Shown here: positions 23,761 to 35,049 of the stretch, piece by piece
Layout of the letters: the number at the start of each line of letters is the position of its first letter
How positions within the stretch are numbered: the stretch's first letter is position 1
NCBI GenBank assembly: GCA_030248195.1
Contig: JASAND010020557.1
Location: forward strand, 40,001-104,000
DNA length: 64,000 bases
Origin: Trissonchulus latispiculum
Lineage: Eukaryota > Nematoda > Enoplea > Enoplida > Ironidae
Direction: 5' to 3'
Made by a program: the position numbers and the translations under genes
The notes under the pieces: model-generated
Told to the model about the DNA's origin: nothing
The model's input: only the letters and a program-made list of their open reading frames with translations
Database searches by the model: none

Positions 23761-25005
23761 TATATCTACTCTTTGTAATGCTACTCCACCAAGGTAATAT
23801 ACAGCATTTGGATTGTTGCGACCCAAATGCAATACAGTGCGTTTCACCAAAGACAAATCTAGCTGCATTTTCTTTAACCATTCATATATAGCATTTAGGT
23901 CAAAGACTGTTAATTAGCGGAAGTAGTAACATTATTAAGATACACATAAAATTTACAATCATCCGCATACATTTTCAACTTGCAGTATTTCGGAACCATT
24001 AGTCAGATCGTTTACATATATAAGAAATAGTAAGGGGCCTAAGACGCTGCCTTGTGGGACACCACAGGTTACATTTTTAAGGCCTGACCTTTCATTATTA
24101 ATTTCGACATAGTGCTGTCTATTGTCTAGACAAGTACACAACCACGTTTTCTTAGCATTAGGCATGCCCAAAGACAGTAAAATTTGTTTTAGCTTATCAT
24201 AAGGAACACTATCAAAAGGCTTAAATATATCAGTGTATACAATATCAATACAATTACCACAATCCAAGTTTACAACCAACTCCTTCAAATAAATTAATAA
24301 TTGTGTCGCTGTAGAATGATTCGGCAGAAAACCAAATTGATAGGCAGATATAATTTTATTCGAGGCCAAGAAAAATTTTAACCAATCAGCCACCATTGAC
24401 TCTATACGTTTGCTAGCACCGATAAGCAGACTGATGGGTCTATATACATTTACATTTGCAGTGTACGCTTTTTTGTACACTGAAAAATTTTTTCCAATTT
24501 TCCACTTAGTTGGAAGCTGTCCTTGTGCAAAAAATGTACATACCGGTTCAGCAATAAATAAAGAAATTTTTCTCAAAAATGATTGAGAGATTTGGTCAGG
24601 GCCAGAACTATGTTTCGGCTTTATTTCAAAGCCCACTTATAAACATTTTCAGTAGAGAAACCAGGCATTGGAATATTTAAAGATTCTTTACGAGGTATAT
24701 CTATAGTATTTCCTTTGTCAATTTTAAAAACGGAGACAAAATAATCGTTTAAAAGGTTTGCCTTGGTTTTATCATCCGAAATTATTGAATCCTGACATTT
24801 GAGACAAGGAATGCCTTCTTTACAAGATAGTTTTGACTTCACGTGTTTCCAAAAATTTCTAGCATTAACGTTTGAGATAAGTAACAACTCAGATTTGATG
24901 TTATCTTGGCGAATAAGACGCCTGGTTTCAGTACGGCAAGTCTTACACTTCGTTTTGTTGTGCTCACTTGGCACAGTTGTAATGCCATAACGTTCCATTT
25001 GGCCA
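23761..25005 (-). pseudogene. CR1-like LINE, reverse transcriptase 5' part
   Basis: On the minus strand the protein shows SSGPDQI, RPISLL, FGFLPNHSTATQLL, GVPQGSVLGPLLFLIYVND and, after a frameshift, KMYADD around 23965, which is the catalytic YADD box. These are the ordered motifs of a non-LTR reverse transcriptase. The upstream frame (24621-24998) is the linker between endonuclease and RT. At least two frameshifts and one stop break the frame. Copy B cuts the ORF at 23761; the 3' part continues at 17362. A small MITE sits at its 5' side (25006). Confidence 0.85.
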
Positions 25006-25348
25006 AGAGTAAATAGAAGAGTGTGACAGCTGGCAGGATCTTTGTTAGCAGCTGCTGGTACATGCTATGTTCGCTAACGGCTAACCCCCCCACAAACGTG
25101 TATGCTCACTTCAAACAAATTTGGCCGCTACGCTTGCATGCTGAAACTCGAAAACGTAACTACTCAGTTGGTTAAATGTGCGTCTGTTGCGAGCTTTCAA
25201 CATGCAAAGACAGCGTTCTAATTTCTTTGAAGTGAGCATACACATTTGTGGGGGGGGGGTCAGCCGTTAGCCAACATAGCATGTACCTACAGCTGATAAC
25301 AGAAAACCTGCCAGCTGTCACACTCTTATCTGTTATGTATTTGGCCCA
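25006..25348. mobile_element. MITE with long inverted ends (about 340 bp)
   Basis: The arms pair over about 90-110 bp. The left reads AAGAGTGTGACAGCTGGCAGG, and later GCTAACGGCT followed by seven C; the right is its complement. Interior motifs (CTTTGAAGTGAGCATAC, GAAACTCGAAAAC) recur in the 28764-30238 element, so both belong to one family. The flanks are similar (ATTTGGCC at 24998 and 25349), so an 8-bp duplication is possible. It interrupts the 5' side of the minus-strand LINE. Confidence 0.7.
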
Positions 25349-26300
25349 AGGCCCAAGTATTTGCTAAATCTATTGGTCAGTTACCGATTGCCAATCCGGG
25401 CATTTGCTCCGTTTTTCTTTAACACGTCGACCCCATTTTAGGAAAATATTTCCACGCCAGCTGGAAAGATGGAGCTTCTATTGCTTTCCGTCGACAATGA
25501 ATAATTTATAATTTTAAAGTCAAGCCCTATTCGAACGCACTATTCAAATGAGTTCTGGCTTGCCTGTAAATTGCAGGCGGCAAAGCCGTTTCACCGGGTT
25601 GTAGGGAAGGAGAAGGTTATGCAGATTAAGTTAACGTATAGTTTGTGTCGTCTCAAAACCAACTCTTGCACCTAAAAACAAATTAGATGATTTTCAGCAA
25701 CAAAGCTTTAGCGAAATTTGTACTTTTGCCAACTTTGACGGCTCCTTGTTTTTTCTGGGCGCATCGGGGATCGCTCAATATTGAACTCAAAATTAAGATG
25801 AATTAATTTTCCATTGATTGGTGGAAGTTTTTGGTGCACTCCTTGGTGCACTCAGTAAAAAAATGGCAGCCGAAAATGCAAAACTAATTTTCAACTTTTA
25901 GTCCTACTCCTGAGGGAATTCGAGCATTAAAGGTTGAATTAATTATTAAAATTTAAAACTTGACCCTAGACGGCTTCAAATTAAATATTCACAAAAATGT
26001 TTTTTAAAAATTTCTAAGAGTCTCAATCAAATTTTTAATTGCAACAAATTACAGTCCTTTGCCTAGTTTCCAAATTTATTTGTCATCAAAAAGGTGAAGC
26101 TTCTTAGATTCCTATGTTTAGCACTACGTACCTCTAGTTTGACCGCCAACAACAACCGTAAAAGAAAGAGATCCTACCTTAGTTTTAAAAATCGTTAAAA
26201 TAAGTGTTTGTATTAAAATATGCTGTGAAATTCCATCCTCAGCTGCCTGGACCTGGGTATACATCTAGAGGTGGAGCGACTACAGGTTCCTAGACCGGGC
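25349..26300. other. Unassigned sequence
   Basis: The first 200 bp may be the 5' continuation of the minus-strand LINE linker. The rest is AT-rich with no recognisable gene or repeat. Confidence 0.4.
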
Positions 26301-26303
26301 CTA

Positions 26304-26738
26304 TGCGTCTATCAAAAGATTTTGAGTACACCATTATAGCAATATTCCGCAGAACCAACACAGCTGGGACTAAGCACAGAATCATTCCATGGAAGTGAGC
26401 TGACTCGGCTGGAATTTTGCTGCCCAATCTTAGATGAAAACTGTTTCCACGGAAACTGGCTAACTGCACTGGAAACTAGCCAACCCGGTAGTAAACATTA
26501 AAATAGCTATGTGATGAACATACTTGAAATTTCATGGCACGCCTCTGTCTTGACTGGAATCTTGCTGGCCAGAACTAAGAAGTTTATAGTTCCACGGAAT
26601 TTCGCTGAATAGGTTGGAAACAAGCCGCCTGGGCTAAGGCCTTATAACATTCCAAGGAATTTAGCTGATAAGTTTTTCATGGGTCTAATCTGCGGAAACT
26701 CGCTATAATGGTGTACTCAAATTCTTTTGATAGACGCA
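26304..26738. mobile_element. MITE with 3-bp CTA duplication (435 bp)
   Basis: CTA flanks both ends (26301-26303, 26739-26741). The inverted ends TGCGTCTATCAAAAG and CTTTTGATAGACGCA are perfect, and pairing with small gaps extends about 50 bp through GAGTACACCATTATAGC. A 3-bp duplication suits the PIF/Harbinger group (usually TWA), so assignment is tentative. The interior repeats TTCCACGGAA-like and CTGGAAT-like motifs. No coding sequence. Confidence 0.8.
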
Positions 26739-26741
26739 CTA

Positions 26742-28763
26742 CTCTGTAAATTTTCCTGAATTCTATCTATCTAACTAACAACTAAGGTCCTTACCAAACT
26801 ACGATCGCAAATTCGGGTTACAAGGCTTTACCGGCATAAAATTAAATCATACGATGAATATAAAGAAATGCAGAATAGGGGCAGCCACTCCACAGACGAA
26901 CATTGATAACACTGAACTAATGGATCATATCTAAGCTGATCAATGTAGCTAACAGACTAAAGACTGCACACAGCAGTAACAGATTGCTTAAGTATTTGTT
27001 TTTAAAGATTTTTGAAGATTAAGTTGCAACACTTAATTTTAGTTGATGCTCAACATCCTTCCCTGGATAGAAAAATTTTAGCGCCTGCTAAAATACAATG
27101 ATGGAAAGAAAACGCTACCGTAAATCAATAGTTGAAAGTTAAAAAGAATTTCAAAGTTGAACGTAGATCTCACACAACTCCCATGAGACCAGTTATGAGG
27201 CACGTATCCTGGCACGTTTACCCATGGTTAAAACAAAGAAACCGCAAGTCGAAGCTAAGAAAATTAAAGTTAGAAAGTTTTAGCAAAGTGAAAATCAGAG
27301 ACAGGCGAAGTATAGAGAAAAAAGGGAGAATAAAGTAAGCGAAACAATGCAGTAAGTAGTTGCAACCAAACTAAGTTTAGCGAAAATAAGTTAATAAGAA
27401 ATAGAAAAGAGAGAGAAAACAACCCACAAAGAAAAATTAATATACCCAAAAAGCCACTATAAATAGAAAACCGTAAAGAGTAGAAATACAATAATTATTC
27501 ATATATACATTCATGGCGCTTCAACAAACATGCTTACATGCATACAAATCAAACACGCATTATATCAATCTTTAGAAAACATACAATCCAAAGTTTACAA
27601 CTGTTCACTACTCTACAAGAAAACTACCTAAACTATACAAAGTTCACAAAATCATCAGCTAACAAAATATAGAGAAAATACACAGAAAATTCAGTTAAGT
27701 AGATAGGCTAATTTCTACATCATATATCCTAAAAACACTAGTATCAACATTCAATATCCTAACTAAGCTATACAACAAAAGTTATCCTATACACGACAAA
27801 ACTAATAATCAATGCACATAAAATGAGGTGAAGACTATTGCAAACAGAGAAAAATTTTCATCTATTATAAACACTTTTTTAATCTAACGTTTTAAAGGTC
27901 TTGCGCACGGACCTTCCTCCTCTGCATAAAGAAATTAAGATCACCTGATCTTTCCAAGAAAACAAGAAAAATTTTACGTATACATATGGCTACCCAAATT
28001 AAAGCACATACATATATAGGGGAAATGTATAGGGATGGGTTTACATAACTAGACGAATCAAAGTTTACGAACGAATCATACAGCAAAGAATATGGAAAAA
28101 AGAACTGTACATGGCATAGAAATAAAGTGCAACATTATTATGACTGAAAACAATGGCAAAAATATAAGGCATAGTACCGGCAAAAATTAAGGCATAAATG
28201 ATTAGAAATTAACAAAAACAAACAAACAATTATGCATATACTGAGCAACAAAATTAAAGTCTATAATGTCCATAAATTTGTAGTAGTTGTTGTTGTAGTT
28301 TTATAGTTAAATTTAGGGTGATGCTCTTCTGGTTTCACCGTAGGATGAGTTCAAACCCGAATGAACTCCACTTAACGATCGGAGCTGTATCTTCAGAAGA
28401 CATCGAATTCAGGGTTTCGATGGATGTCATTATATCCGTCGTTGTAGTCGAGTAAACACACATACATTTATAATATAATGGCTATACAGAGCCGACAGTG
28501 CAATTAAAATATATGATCTAAATCGAAAGGAGAAATATAATCTGGAAACGAAAGTGAAAGAAGTAGTGCTCTAGAAAGAGAAAGCTTTGAGAAGATAAAG
28601 CAAAATAGAGTAAAATGTCATTTGAAACAGATTGACTAGTAATTCACTCAGAATAGACGAAGATTATTACTATAGAACAGCTTTATAGAAGACCCTTAAA
28701 GCTCCGGCTGCGATTAGTCAAAAAACACGATTATCACAGAAAACAACAACACACAAGCAAGAG
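26742..28763. other. A-rich unassigned sequence
   Basis: Strongly A-rich on the plus strand from about 27100 to 28760. An open frame at 27132-27338 is rich in Lys and Arg, as expected from purine-rich DNA. I see no gene, RNA or repeat boundary. Confidence 0.4.
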
Positions 28764-30238
28764 TACATAATATAAGAGTGTGCCACTAGGCACACTCTAT
28801 TTTTATCAGAGCAAAAACTATGCTCTACTCGCTAACGGCTCAACCCCCCGCAAATCAGACCCTAGTGACCCCTCCCCGCAAATCAGTACCTAGTCGAAAC
28901 GGGGGTACGCTCACTCGCTTTATGTTTATGTGCTTAAGCTCGAAAACACAAGCAGTACGTGCGATAATTTTGTGCCTGCTTCAAGCTTTAGAACACAAAC
29001 ATAGCGCACAAAATTCTTTGAAGTGAAGGGTCTAATTTGCGACGTGTGTCTCCTTGACACCCCCACTTAATGATCCATTTGTAAAACTGATTGATCCAGA
29101 CGCAGCATGAGATGGAGTGAATGATCCAGCAATTATTTTCATTGATCCACCCGTCAATTTTGCACAAATACCGCTTTTATATGTGGTTCGCCAAATACCA
29201 TTTTGCGAACCAACTTAATGATCCAACTGCGGGAGTCACATCATTTGAAAGAGAATTTTCTGTTCTCAATGATCCACAAACCCAAAAAATACGAAAGTGC
29301 TTAGAAAAAAATCAATTTCAATTTATAAAGTTAAAACTTTCCAGGGATTTAACAGAAAATGCTTGCCTCCAACCTCATAAGTGTGCTTGCTGTCCGCTTA
29401 CCGAAATCTGATCGGTTTGATTACAAAATTCTGACACAACCAATTTTTTTAATTTCTCTTATTTTATGTTAATTTTGTTTGCTGTAACTCAATATAGTTT
29501 CCGTTGATTGTTTATTGTTTCAAAATGAGCGAAAATGCAGAGCAAATTTTCAAATTTTGTACATATAAAATTTTAAATGTCTGACTGGCCGTCCGCTCAC
29601 CAATAACGGTCAGGGTCGGGCGCAAATAACAAAATTTTATATTCTTTTATTATCAGTGTTGATAAAGGTTTTCGACGTCGCTGAACACGAATATTCTGTT
29701 CTTTAGGCAAAATTAACATAAAATAACAGAAATTTAAAAAACTGGTTGTGTCAGAATTTTGTAATCAAACCGATCAGATTTCGGTGAGCGGACAGCAAGT
29801 ACACTTATGAGGTTGGATGCAAGCATTTTCTGTTAAATCCCTGGAAAGTTTTAACTTTTTAAATTGAAATTAAATTTTTTCTAAGCACTTTCGTATTTTT
29901 TGGGTTTGTGGATCATTGAAAACAGAAAATTCTCTTTCAAATGATGTGACTCCCGCAGTTGGATCATTAAGTTGGTTCGCAAAATGGTATTTGGCGAACC
30001 ACATATAAAAGCGGTATTTGTGCAAAATTGACGGGTGGATCAATGAAAATAATTGCTGGATCATTCACTCCATCTCATGCTGCGTCTGGATCAATCAGTT
30101 TTACAAATGGATCATTAAGTGGGGGTGTCAAGGAGGCACACGTCCCCCCGCAAATTAACGTGGACCGTTAGCGAGCAGAGCATAGTTTTTGCTCTGATTA
30201 CATGGAGTGTGCCTAGTGGCGCACTCGTATATTATGTA
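28764..30238. mobile_element. Palindromic (foldback) element with nested long arms, 1.5 kb
   Basis: Outer inverted ends extend from TACATAATATA on the left to TATATTATGTA on the right and continue through GCCACTAGGCACACTC and GCAAAAACTATGCTC. Inner arms 29063-29470 and 29712-30125 are almost identical inverted copies; each encodes the same short peptide start (MIQQLFSLIHPSILHK) in opposite directions. The motif TGATCCA recurs five or more times in each arm, as subterminal transposase-binding repeats do. The left outer part matches the MITE at 25006. The terminal TA may be the target duplication. The whole looks like an inverted-repeat element inside a member of the 25006 family. Confidence 0.8.
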
Positions 30239-31320
30239 GTCTTGATACAAGTAAACATGTATACATTATCAATGGGATTTGCCGAAAACAAAAATTAACC
30301 GATGAAGGTAACCGTAATGGTTAAACAACCGTACGTAGACAACAATAACAATAAGGAATCAATGTATGTAACAAGAAAACAAATTAATAACGCAAATATT
30401 TTTGGGTTTTTCGAATATTGGTTTTTAGGATTTTCCGAATATGCATAACTAACTTCAAACACAAAACTGACTACTAATTATCAAATCAACTAACAATTCT
30501 GTACACGCCTACGTGATCATAAAAAACCGAACAAAACTAATAACTATACAGACTAGTATATACCGACTGATTATCTATCATACAAAACTACTACTAACGT
30601 ATGTGCTCACAAAAACAAATACTAATACTGCACATTGCGCATATACATTCCGTTTCGATATCCTTATGTAAACTCAGTATTCCACGTTTTTACGCTCGTC
30701 AAAATTAAAGAATCGCCAAAAAATTCCCAAAATACGTCTACCTTCTGTACTACTATCATCATGAGGCTTTTAAATCCATAAATCCGTAAACTACATTATG
30801 CCTCGAAAAAGTCATTAAACGCTGTCGTCGCTAAATATTAAACCAAATCCGTTTACAACTCCGTTTTATAACCTTGAACGTAATGTTTATACTTCTTTGC
30901 ACGCAACCGGTTAAACACATGAAAATGTCAAAAATTACTTCACCGACCATCACCGAGATAAATAAGGCATGAAAGTGATTATGTAGTGTTCGCCAGTCCA
31001 CCGCATCAAATTCTTTAGAAGGCTGCCTAAATCATAGCGAATGTCCAGTCACGTGTTCAAAAAGAATTAAAAAATTATTACACATGAGTACAAATTTGAC
31101 TTCTTTTTGTAGAATACTCCACAAATCGCTTGCTCAATTTGTGAGCTTTGACGTCATTGCATCATTTAGTCTTTATTATCATTGTTATTTACAAAGGAAT
31201 ATTGTCTACTTTTGGGGCCAACTTGTTTACTTTTCCTTCAAGACAATATCAGATTTCAACTTTATTTGTAAATTATATTTGATAACTTGCATGGCATATC
31301 TCTATAAATTATGAAAATGA
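30239..31320. other. Upstream region of the P450 gene
   Basis: AT-rich (about two thirds). I see no second gene or repeat boundary. A non-coding first exon and promoter of the P450 gene must lie upstream, here or further off, because a splice acceptor precedes its ATG. I could not place them. Confidence 0.4.
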
Positions 31321-31334
31321 TTATTTTGTTTCAG
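31321..31334 (+). other. Probable 3' splice site before the P450 start codon
   Basis: A T-rich tract (TTATTTTGTTT) ends in CAG at 31332-31334, five bases before the ATG (AAAA between). This suggests an intron in the 5' untranslated region. No matching donor is identified. Confidence 0.55.
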
Positions 31335-31338
31335 AAAA

Positions 31339-32838
31339 ATGTATGCAATTTTGATTCAATGGTTGTATTCTAACTGGCTACTTTTGACAGTTTCAATTTT
31401 AGTTGGGTGGACTACTCGACGGTTTCTCCGAGCCAGGAAGGAGCCCCCAGGTCCCTGGTGCGCTCCCTTGCTAGGATATCTGCCTGCTTATTGGGATAAA
31501 CGTCATTTATGTAATCAATTACAGGAATTAGCCCAAAAATACGGAGACGTATTTCAGGTTCAACTCGGTGAGGTAAATAACATTGTTCTGAACTCAGCAG
31601 AAGCAGTCAAAGAAGCGTTTCAAAAAGCAGAATTGGCCAACCGGGACCAGAGTGGTATCAGCGCTCTATCAATTGAAGGCGGTGAAGACAAACTTTTTTT
31701 TGCCAGCGGAGAAACCTGGAAAAAGTCCAGACGAATTGCTCAACACGCTTTGGCAATGTTTTCCATGTCAGGAAATAATCAGCTTGAACCTTGTGTTCAC
31801 AGCTGCGTCGGATGGCTGATACAGACATGGAAAAAAGCCAATGGTACTCCTGTAACAACTAAAGAAGGTCTGATGGCCTGCACAGGAGCCATTATTGCAT
31901 CCCTTTGCTTTGGCTCACAAGCTGACATAAACGACCCCTTTCTAAAGGAATTGTTTGATAAGCCAGAGATGTTTTTCAGGAGAAAATTCTTGCTTACTGT
32001 TTTGGGCAAGTTTCCATCTCTAGCCCCGGTTCTGTACCTTGAACGACAAAAGAGCATTGCCGCGATTAGGCTTTTTGTTGACAATATACGAGAGAAGTTG
32101 TTGGCGTATCAACCCAACGATGAGGTCAGAACAATCTGCGACAGTCTGTGCAAAGCTGCAGCAGAGATTGAGGCGTCGGAAGGAACAGCAGGGATGAATG
32201 CAGAAGACGTCAAAACAATTGGTATCGACATCTATGATGGTGGTTTTTTTACTACAGGCGAAAGCATGGAGTGGCTTCTGGGTCTAATGGCAGCACATCC
32301 TGAAATTCAAGAGAAGGTACATCGTGAGCTGGACCGATTTGTGTCTAAAGGAGATCTGCCTAGTTTAAATCCCTACTGGAATAAGTTAGTCTACTGTAAA
32401 GCCTGCGTTATAGAGGGACTTCGTTGGATCAGCAACGCATCACTGGGAATTCCACACCATCTGGAGACCGATATTGAGATGTTCGGTTACACACTGCGGA
32501 AGGGTAGTAATGTGGTCGCGAATCTGTACAGCATTGCGCATGATTCTGATCTTTATGAAGATCCGTATACCTTCATGCCTGAAAGGTTTATCAATGCAGA
32601 CGGAAGCTTCAATAAACTGCTAGCAGATAATTTGTTGGTATTCTCTTGTGGTAAGAGGAGGTGTCCAGGGGAGTCCATTGCTAAACAAGATATGTTCCTA
32701 TTGTTTACAGCTGTCATGAACTCATTCAAAATTCGGCCCGCTCCAGAATATATGGATTGTGATTTTCTGAAAGGAATGGATAGAGCCACCGTTTTAAGTC
32801 CGAAACCGCACAAGCTCATTTTCACCGAAAGGCAATAA
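31339..32838 (+). CDS. Cytochrome P450, CYP2-clan-like, 499 aa
   Basis: A haem-thiolate monooxygenase, expected in the endoplasmic reticulum membrane and fed electrons by P450 reductase; substrate unknown. A hydrophobic N-terminal anchor (residues 5-25) is followed by basic residues and the hinge PPGP (36-39). The K-helix ExxR is E359-R362, PERF begins at P414, and the haem loop F435-S-C-G-K-R-R-C442-P-G holds the ligand cysteine. Spacing and 499-aa length fit microsomal CYP2-type enzymes. The I-helix is odd: GGFFTT (301-306) has Phe304 where an acidic residue (D/E) normally helps oxygen activation. The ORF is intact and uninterrupted over 1.5 kb, whereas animal CYP2 genes usually have many introns. 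It is the only intact host-type gene in the window. Confidence 0.93.
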   Translation: MYAILIQWLYSNWLLLTVSILVGWTTRRFLRARKEPPGPWCAPLLGYLPAYWDKRHLCNQLQELAQKYGDVFQVQLGEVNNIVLNSAEAVKEAFQKAELANRDQSGISALSIEGGEDKLFFASGETWKKSRRIAQHALAMFSMSGNNQLEPCVHSCVGWLIQTWKKANGTPVTTKEGLMACTGAIIASLCFGSQADINDPFLKELFDKPEMFFRRKFLLTVLGKFPSLAPVLYLERQKSIAAIRLFVDNIREKLLAYQPNDEVRTICDSLCKAAAEIEASEGTAGMNAEDVKTIGIDIYDGGFFTTGESMEWLLGLMAAHPEIQEKVHRELDRFVSKGDLPSLNPYWNKLVYCKACVIEGLRWISNASLGIPHHLETDIEMFGYTLRKGSNVVANLYSIAHDSDLYEDPYTFMPERFINADGSFNKLLADNLLVFSCGKRRCPGESIAKQDMFLLFTAVMNSFKIRPAPEYMDCDFLKGMDRATVLSPKPHKLIFTERQ

Positions 32839-32888
32839 AACTGCAGATTGGTAAATATGGTTATGACTTTCATCAGTAATACTATTTC

Positions 32889-32894
32889 AATAAA
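32889..32894 (+). terminator. Polyadenylation signal of the P450 gene
   Basis: AATAAA lies 50 bases after the stop codon at 32836-32838, in an AT-rich context. The 3' untranslated region would be about 70-80 bases. Confidence 0.7.
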
Positions 32895-32899
32895 GTTCG

Positions 32900-33695
32900 T
32901 AGGATTGATTTCATTTAGCATGCCTTTGGTAGTAGTAAATGCTCTATGCTGGAAAATTTTAGCTTGATGAGAAGTTACTAGAGACTGCCATGCATTTTGG
33001 TCCATTACCATGTGCATTCACTTTTTGCAGGTTTGCACTTTTCACATGAAAAAAGACGCTCAATTAACGGACCAAGGTGATAGACGGTCAACCTTTCCGC
33101 TGCCGGTGGTTATAGCTACCATAGCTACTTATCCGGCTTAATATAAAGCCACCAAGGATTGGGGAAACTTTCAAGTTATCAACTCAAAATTATAAGTTAT
33201 TCAACTCTTACAATCTGTACATTCACATGAGCTTACGAAATTAGCTAAATTAGCAACAAAATAGCAAAAAATCTTTCACATGCTGACATCTGACAGATGG
33301 AATATAGACCAAAAATTTTTGAACACCGATTTCTCAAAATTGTAGAATCGGCCAAAATTTCTTCTTGCGCCATGATATGAAGGACATGTGGGCCTAGGGA
33401 GATTTCGTTGGATTTGGCTCAACAAGTCGCAGTACTCCAGAAAATCCGGCAAATGTGCGATGACACAAAATTTCGCAATTTTGTATTGTTTTCTCGCAAC
33501 TGGAGACGTTTTAGCTCAAACCGAGAAAAATGTCCCTCCGCAATAGTACGCATTATCATTTTACCAAAAATCACCCGAATCCATTTGGTAAACTGGTATT
33601 TCGGCGAATTCTCCAGCTTAAAGCAACGAACTCCAGCGAATAGGCATTGATAAATGAGCAATTGGATGATGTATCGATTGAGCAGAGTTGGAAGT
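32900..33695. other. Unassigned sequence
   Basis: I recognise no gene or element. Short open frames on both strands have no familiar motif. Confidence 0.4.
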
Positions 33696-33762
33696 GGGGG
33701 TCGATATTTTGCAACCCGCGGGTACCCGCGACCCGGGACCCGCTGCGATTTTTGCGACCCCC
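33696..33762. repeat. GC-rich palindrome (67 bp)
   Basis: GGGGGTCG at 33696 pairs with CGACCCCC at 33755. The interior is dense in GGGTACCC and GACCCGGGACCC. It is far more GC-rich than its surroundings. It resembles the subterminal regions of the hAT-type element at 13909-15547 and lies downstream of a hAT transposase remnant, so it may be a hAT end. Confidence 0.5.
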
Positions 33763-34123
33763 ATGACCCCCTAAGATTTCGGATGAGATTTGATACACTA
33801 AGTAGCTCATTAAAACACCATAAAGCAAAAAGAAACCACATTTTTATTTACATTCATTATATTACTGTTCATTTTATAATACGTAATTCGACAAAGCCCT
33901 TTCATTGCAAAATTACACTTTCATTGCCAGTAAGACATAAAGTACTTCCATTACAAAACATTCAATAAAAACAGCACACTTCGGGTAACAAAAAACCACC
34001 TTACAAGATATTTCCATCACAACAACAAATTTACATGTAGTTCTGCAAAAACAGTAAAGCACAAGTAAAACGTAACAAAAAACAAAACTTTCATTAAGAT
34101 GTAGGCACAAAAGGCTAAAACAT

Positions 34124-34191
34124 TCGATTCAATCCCTCAGTCGATTCAATCCCTCAGTCGATTCAATCCCTCAGTCGATTCAATCCCCCAT
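34124..34191. repeat. 17-bp tandem repeat, four units
   Basis: Unit TCGATTCAATCCCTCAG; three perfect copies and a fourth with a changed 3' end. On the minus strand it overlaps the tail of the hAT transposase frame. Confidence 0.9.
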
Positions 34192-34482
34192 TCGCTAGAA
34201 ACGCAATGGAAACTTGTGATCAAACCTAGCTTACAAGCAGATCGTACCAATTCAACAGCTTCAATAGAGAAGGGACCAAGCCTGGATCGTTTCTCTGTAA
34301 CAGTAGCAGTTAGAGTAGAAAAGTCTCTTTCTGAAGGCGCAGACAAAGCAGAAGCAGCAAAAATACGACGTGACACTTTTGCTAAAATCGGGAATGATGA
34401 TCGCTGTTGCATCCAAAAAAATCAAAGGATTAGTATCTATTTCTTCGAAGTCATAACCCAAATATCTCTGGTATTCCTGTGA
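34190..34482 (-). pseudogene. hAT transposase C-terminal (dimerisation) fragment
   Basis: On the minus strand a frame reads EYQRYLGYDFEEIDTNPL. After a one-base slip in a run of seven T near 34415 it continues as FPILAKVSRRIFA, ALSAPSERDFSTL and EKRSRLGPFSIEAVELVRSA. This is the hATC dimerisation domain, with its NP..(F/W)W, (S)APSER-FS and KR-RL positions in order. A splice-acceptor-like TTTTCACAG stands just before EYQ. The catalytic DDE core is absent, so the copy is truncated and frameshifted. Confidence 0.8.
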
Positions 34483-34810
34483 AAATAAATAAATACTTTC
34501 AGATAATGGTTTCTAGAAAGCTATAACCATAGATGGAAAAGAAAAACCATGAAAAGAAAACAGATTTCTATATAAAGTTGCAAAAAGTTTCCCATTTTTC
34601 CTAGATTTTTTCTAGATCAATTTTTTTATACAGAACTGCTTGCTTAGCCTTAACACTATCCGACCACGACCCACAAAAAATGGGCCTGTGAACGGCACTC
34701 CTTATAAACACAAATGGTTTGAAAGAATGATAGAAAGATAGACATGAACGATTTGAAATAAAATTACCTCTTCAAACTGAGCAGTTGCTGACGCAGGCTG
34801 CTGAGCCTTG

Positions 34811-35038
34811 CTACCAAATACCAGATTTAGCGTCCTTGTTGTCCATTAGATGATACTGTCCGGACTTTGTTCTCAGGGTAGACGCGACTTTGTCGAAATC
34901 CGTTTTCTTTACTGTAACAGTCTTTGGTTGACGCTGACCTGGACCAGGCTTTGAATCTGGTTCCAGCTCTTCACCATTTGAGTCGACGGGTTCAGACAAT
35001 GCAACAACGGGCGCGGACGCGCCCGGCTCGGACATCAC
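34811..35038 (-). CDS. Unrecognised 75-aa frame, possible 5' exon of the hAT remnant
   Basis: Minus strand, starting MMSEPGASAPVVALSEPVDS, with an acidic Pro-rich first half and a basic second half (KTVTVKKTDFDKVAST). It ends in a TAG. A neighbouring frame carries on to a possible donor (GAG|GTAATT near 34768). It could be a 5' exon of the transposase whose C-terminus lies at 34190-34482, but no BED finger is visible. Confidence 0.3.
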   Translation of the reverse strand: MMSEPGASAPVVALSEPVDSNGEELEPDSKPGPGQRQPKTVTVKKTDFDKVASTLRTKSGQYHLMDNKDAKSGIW

Positions 35039-35049
35039 AACACGTAATT

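Noticed and set aside
27132..27338. Lys/Arg-rich small protein
   Set aside because: Purine-rich DNA gives such frames by chance and no motif supports it.
29121..30064. A real gene shared by both arms of the palindrome
   Set aside because: The same short peptide appears twice only because the arms are inverted copies; it has no recognised domain and ends early.
28764..30238. CRISPR-like array from repeated TGATCCA
   Set aside because: The 7-bp motif is irregularly spaced within a transposon-type palindrome in a eukaryotic context.
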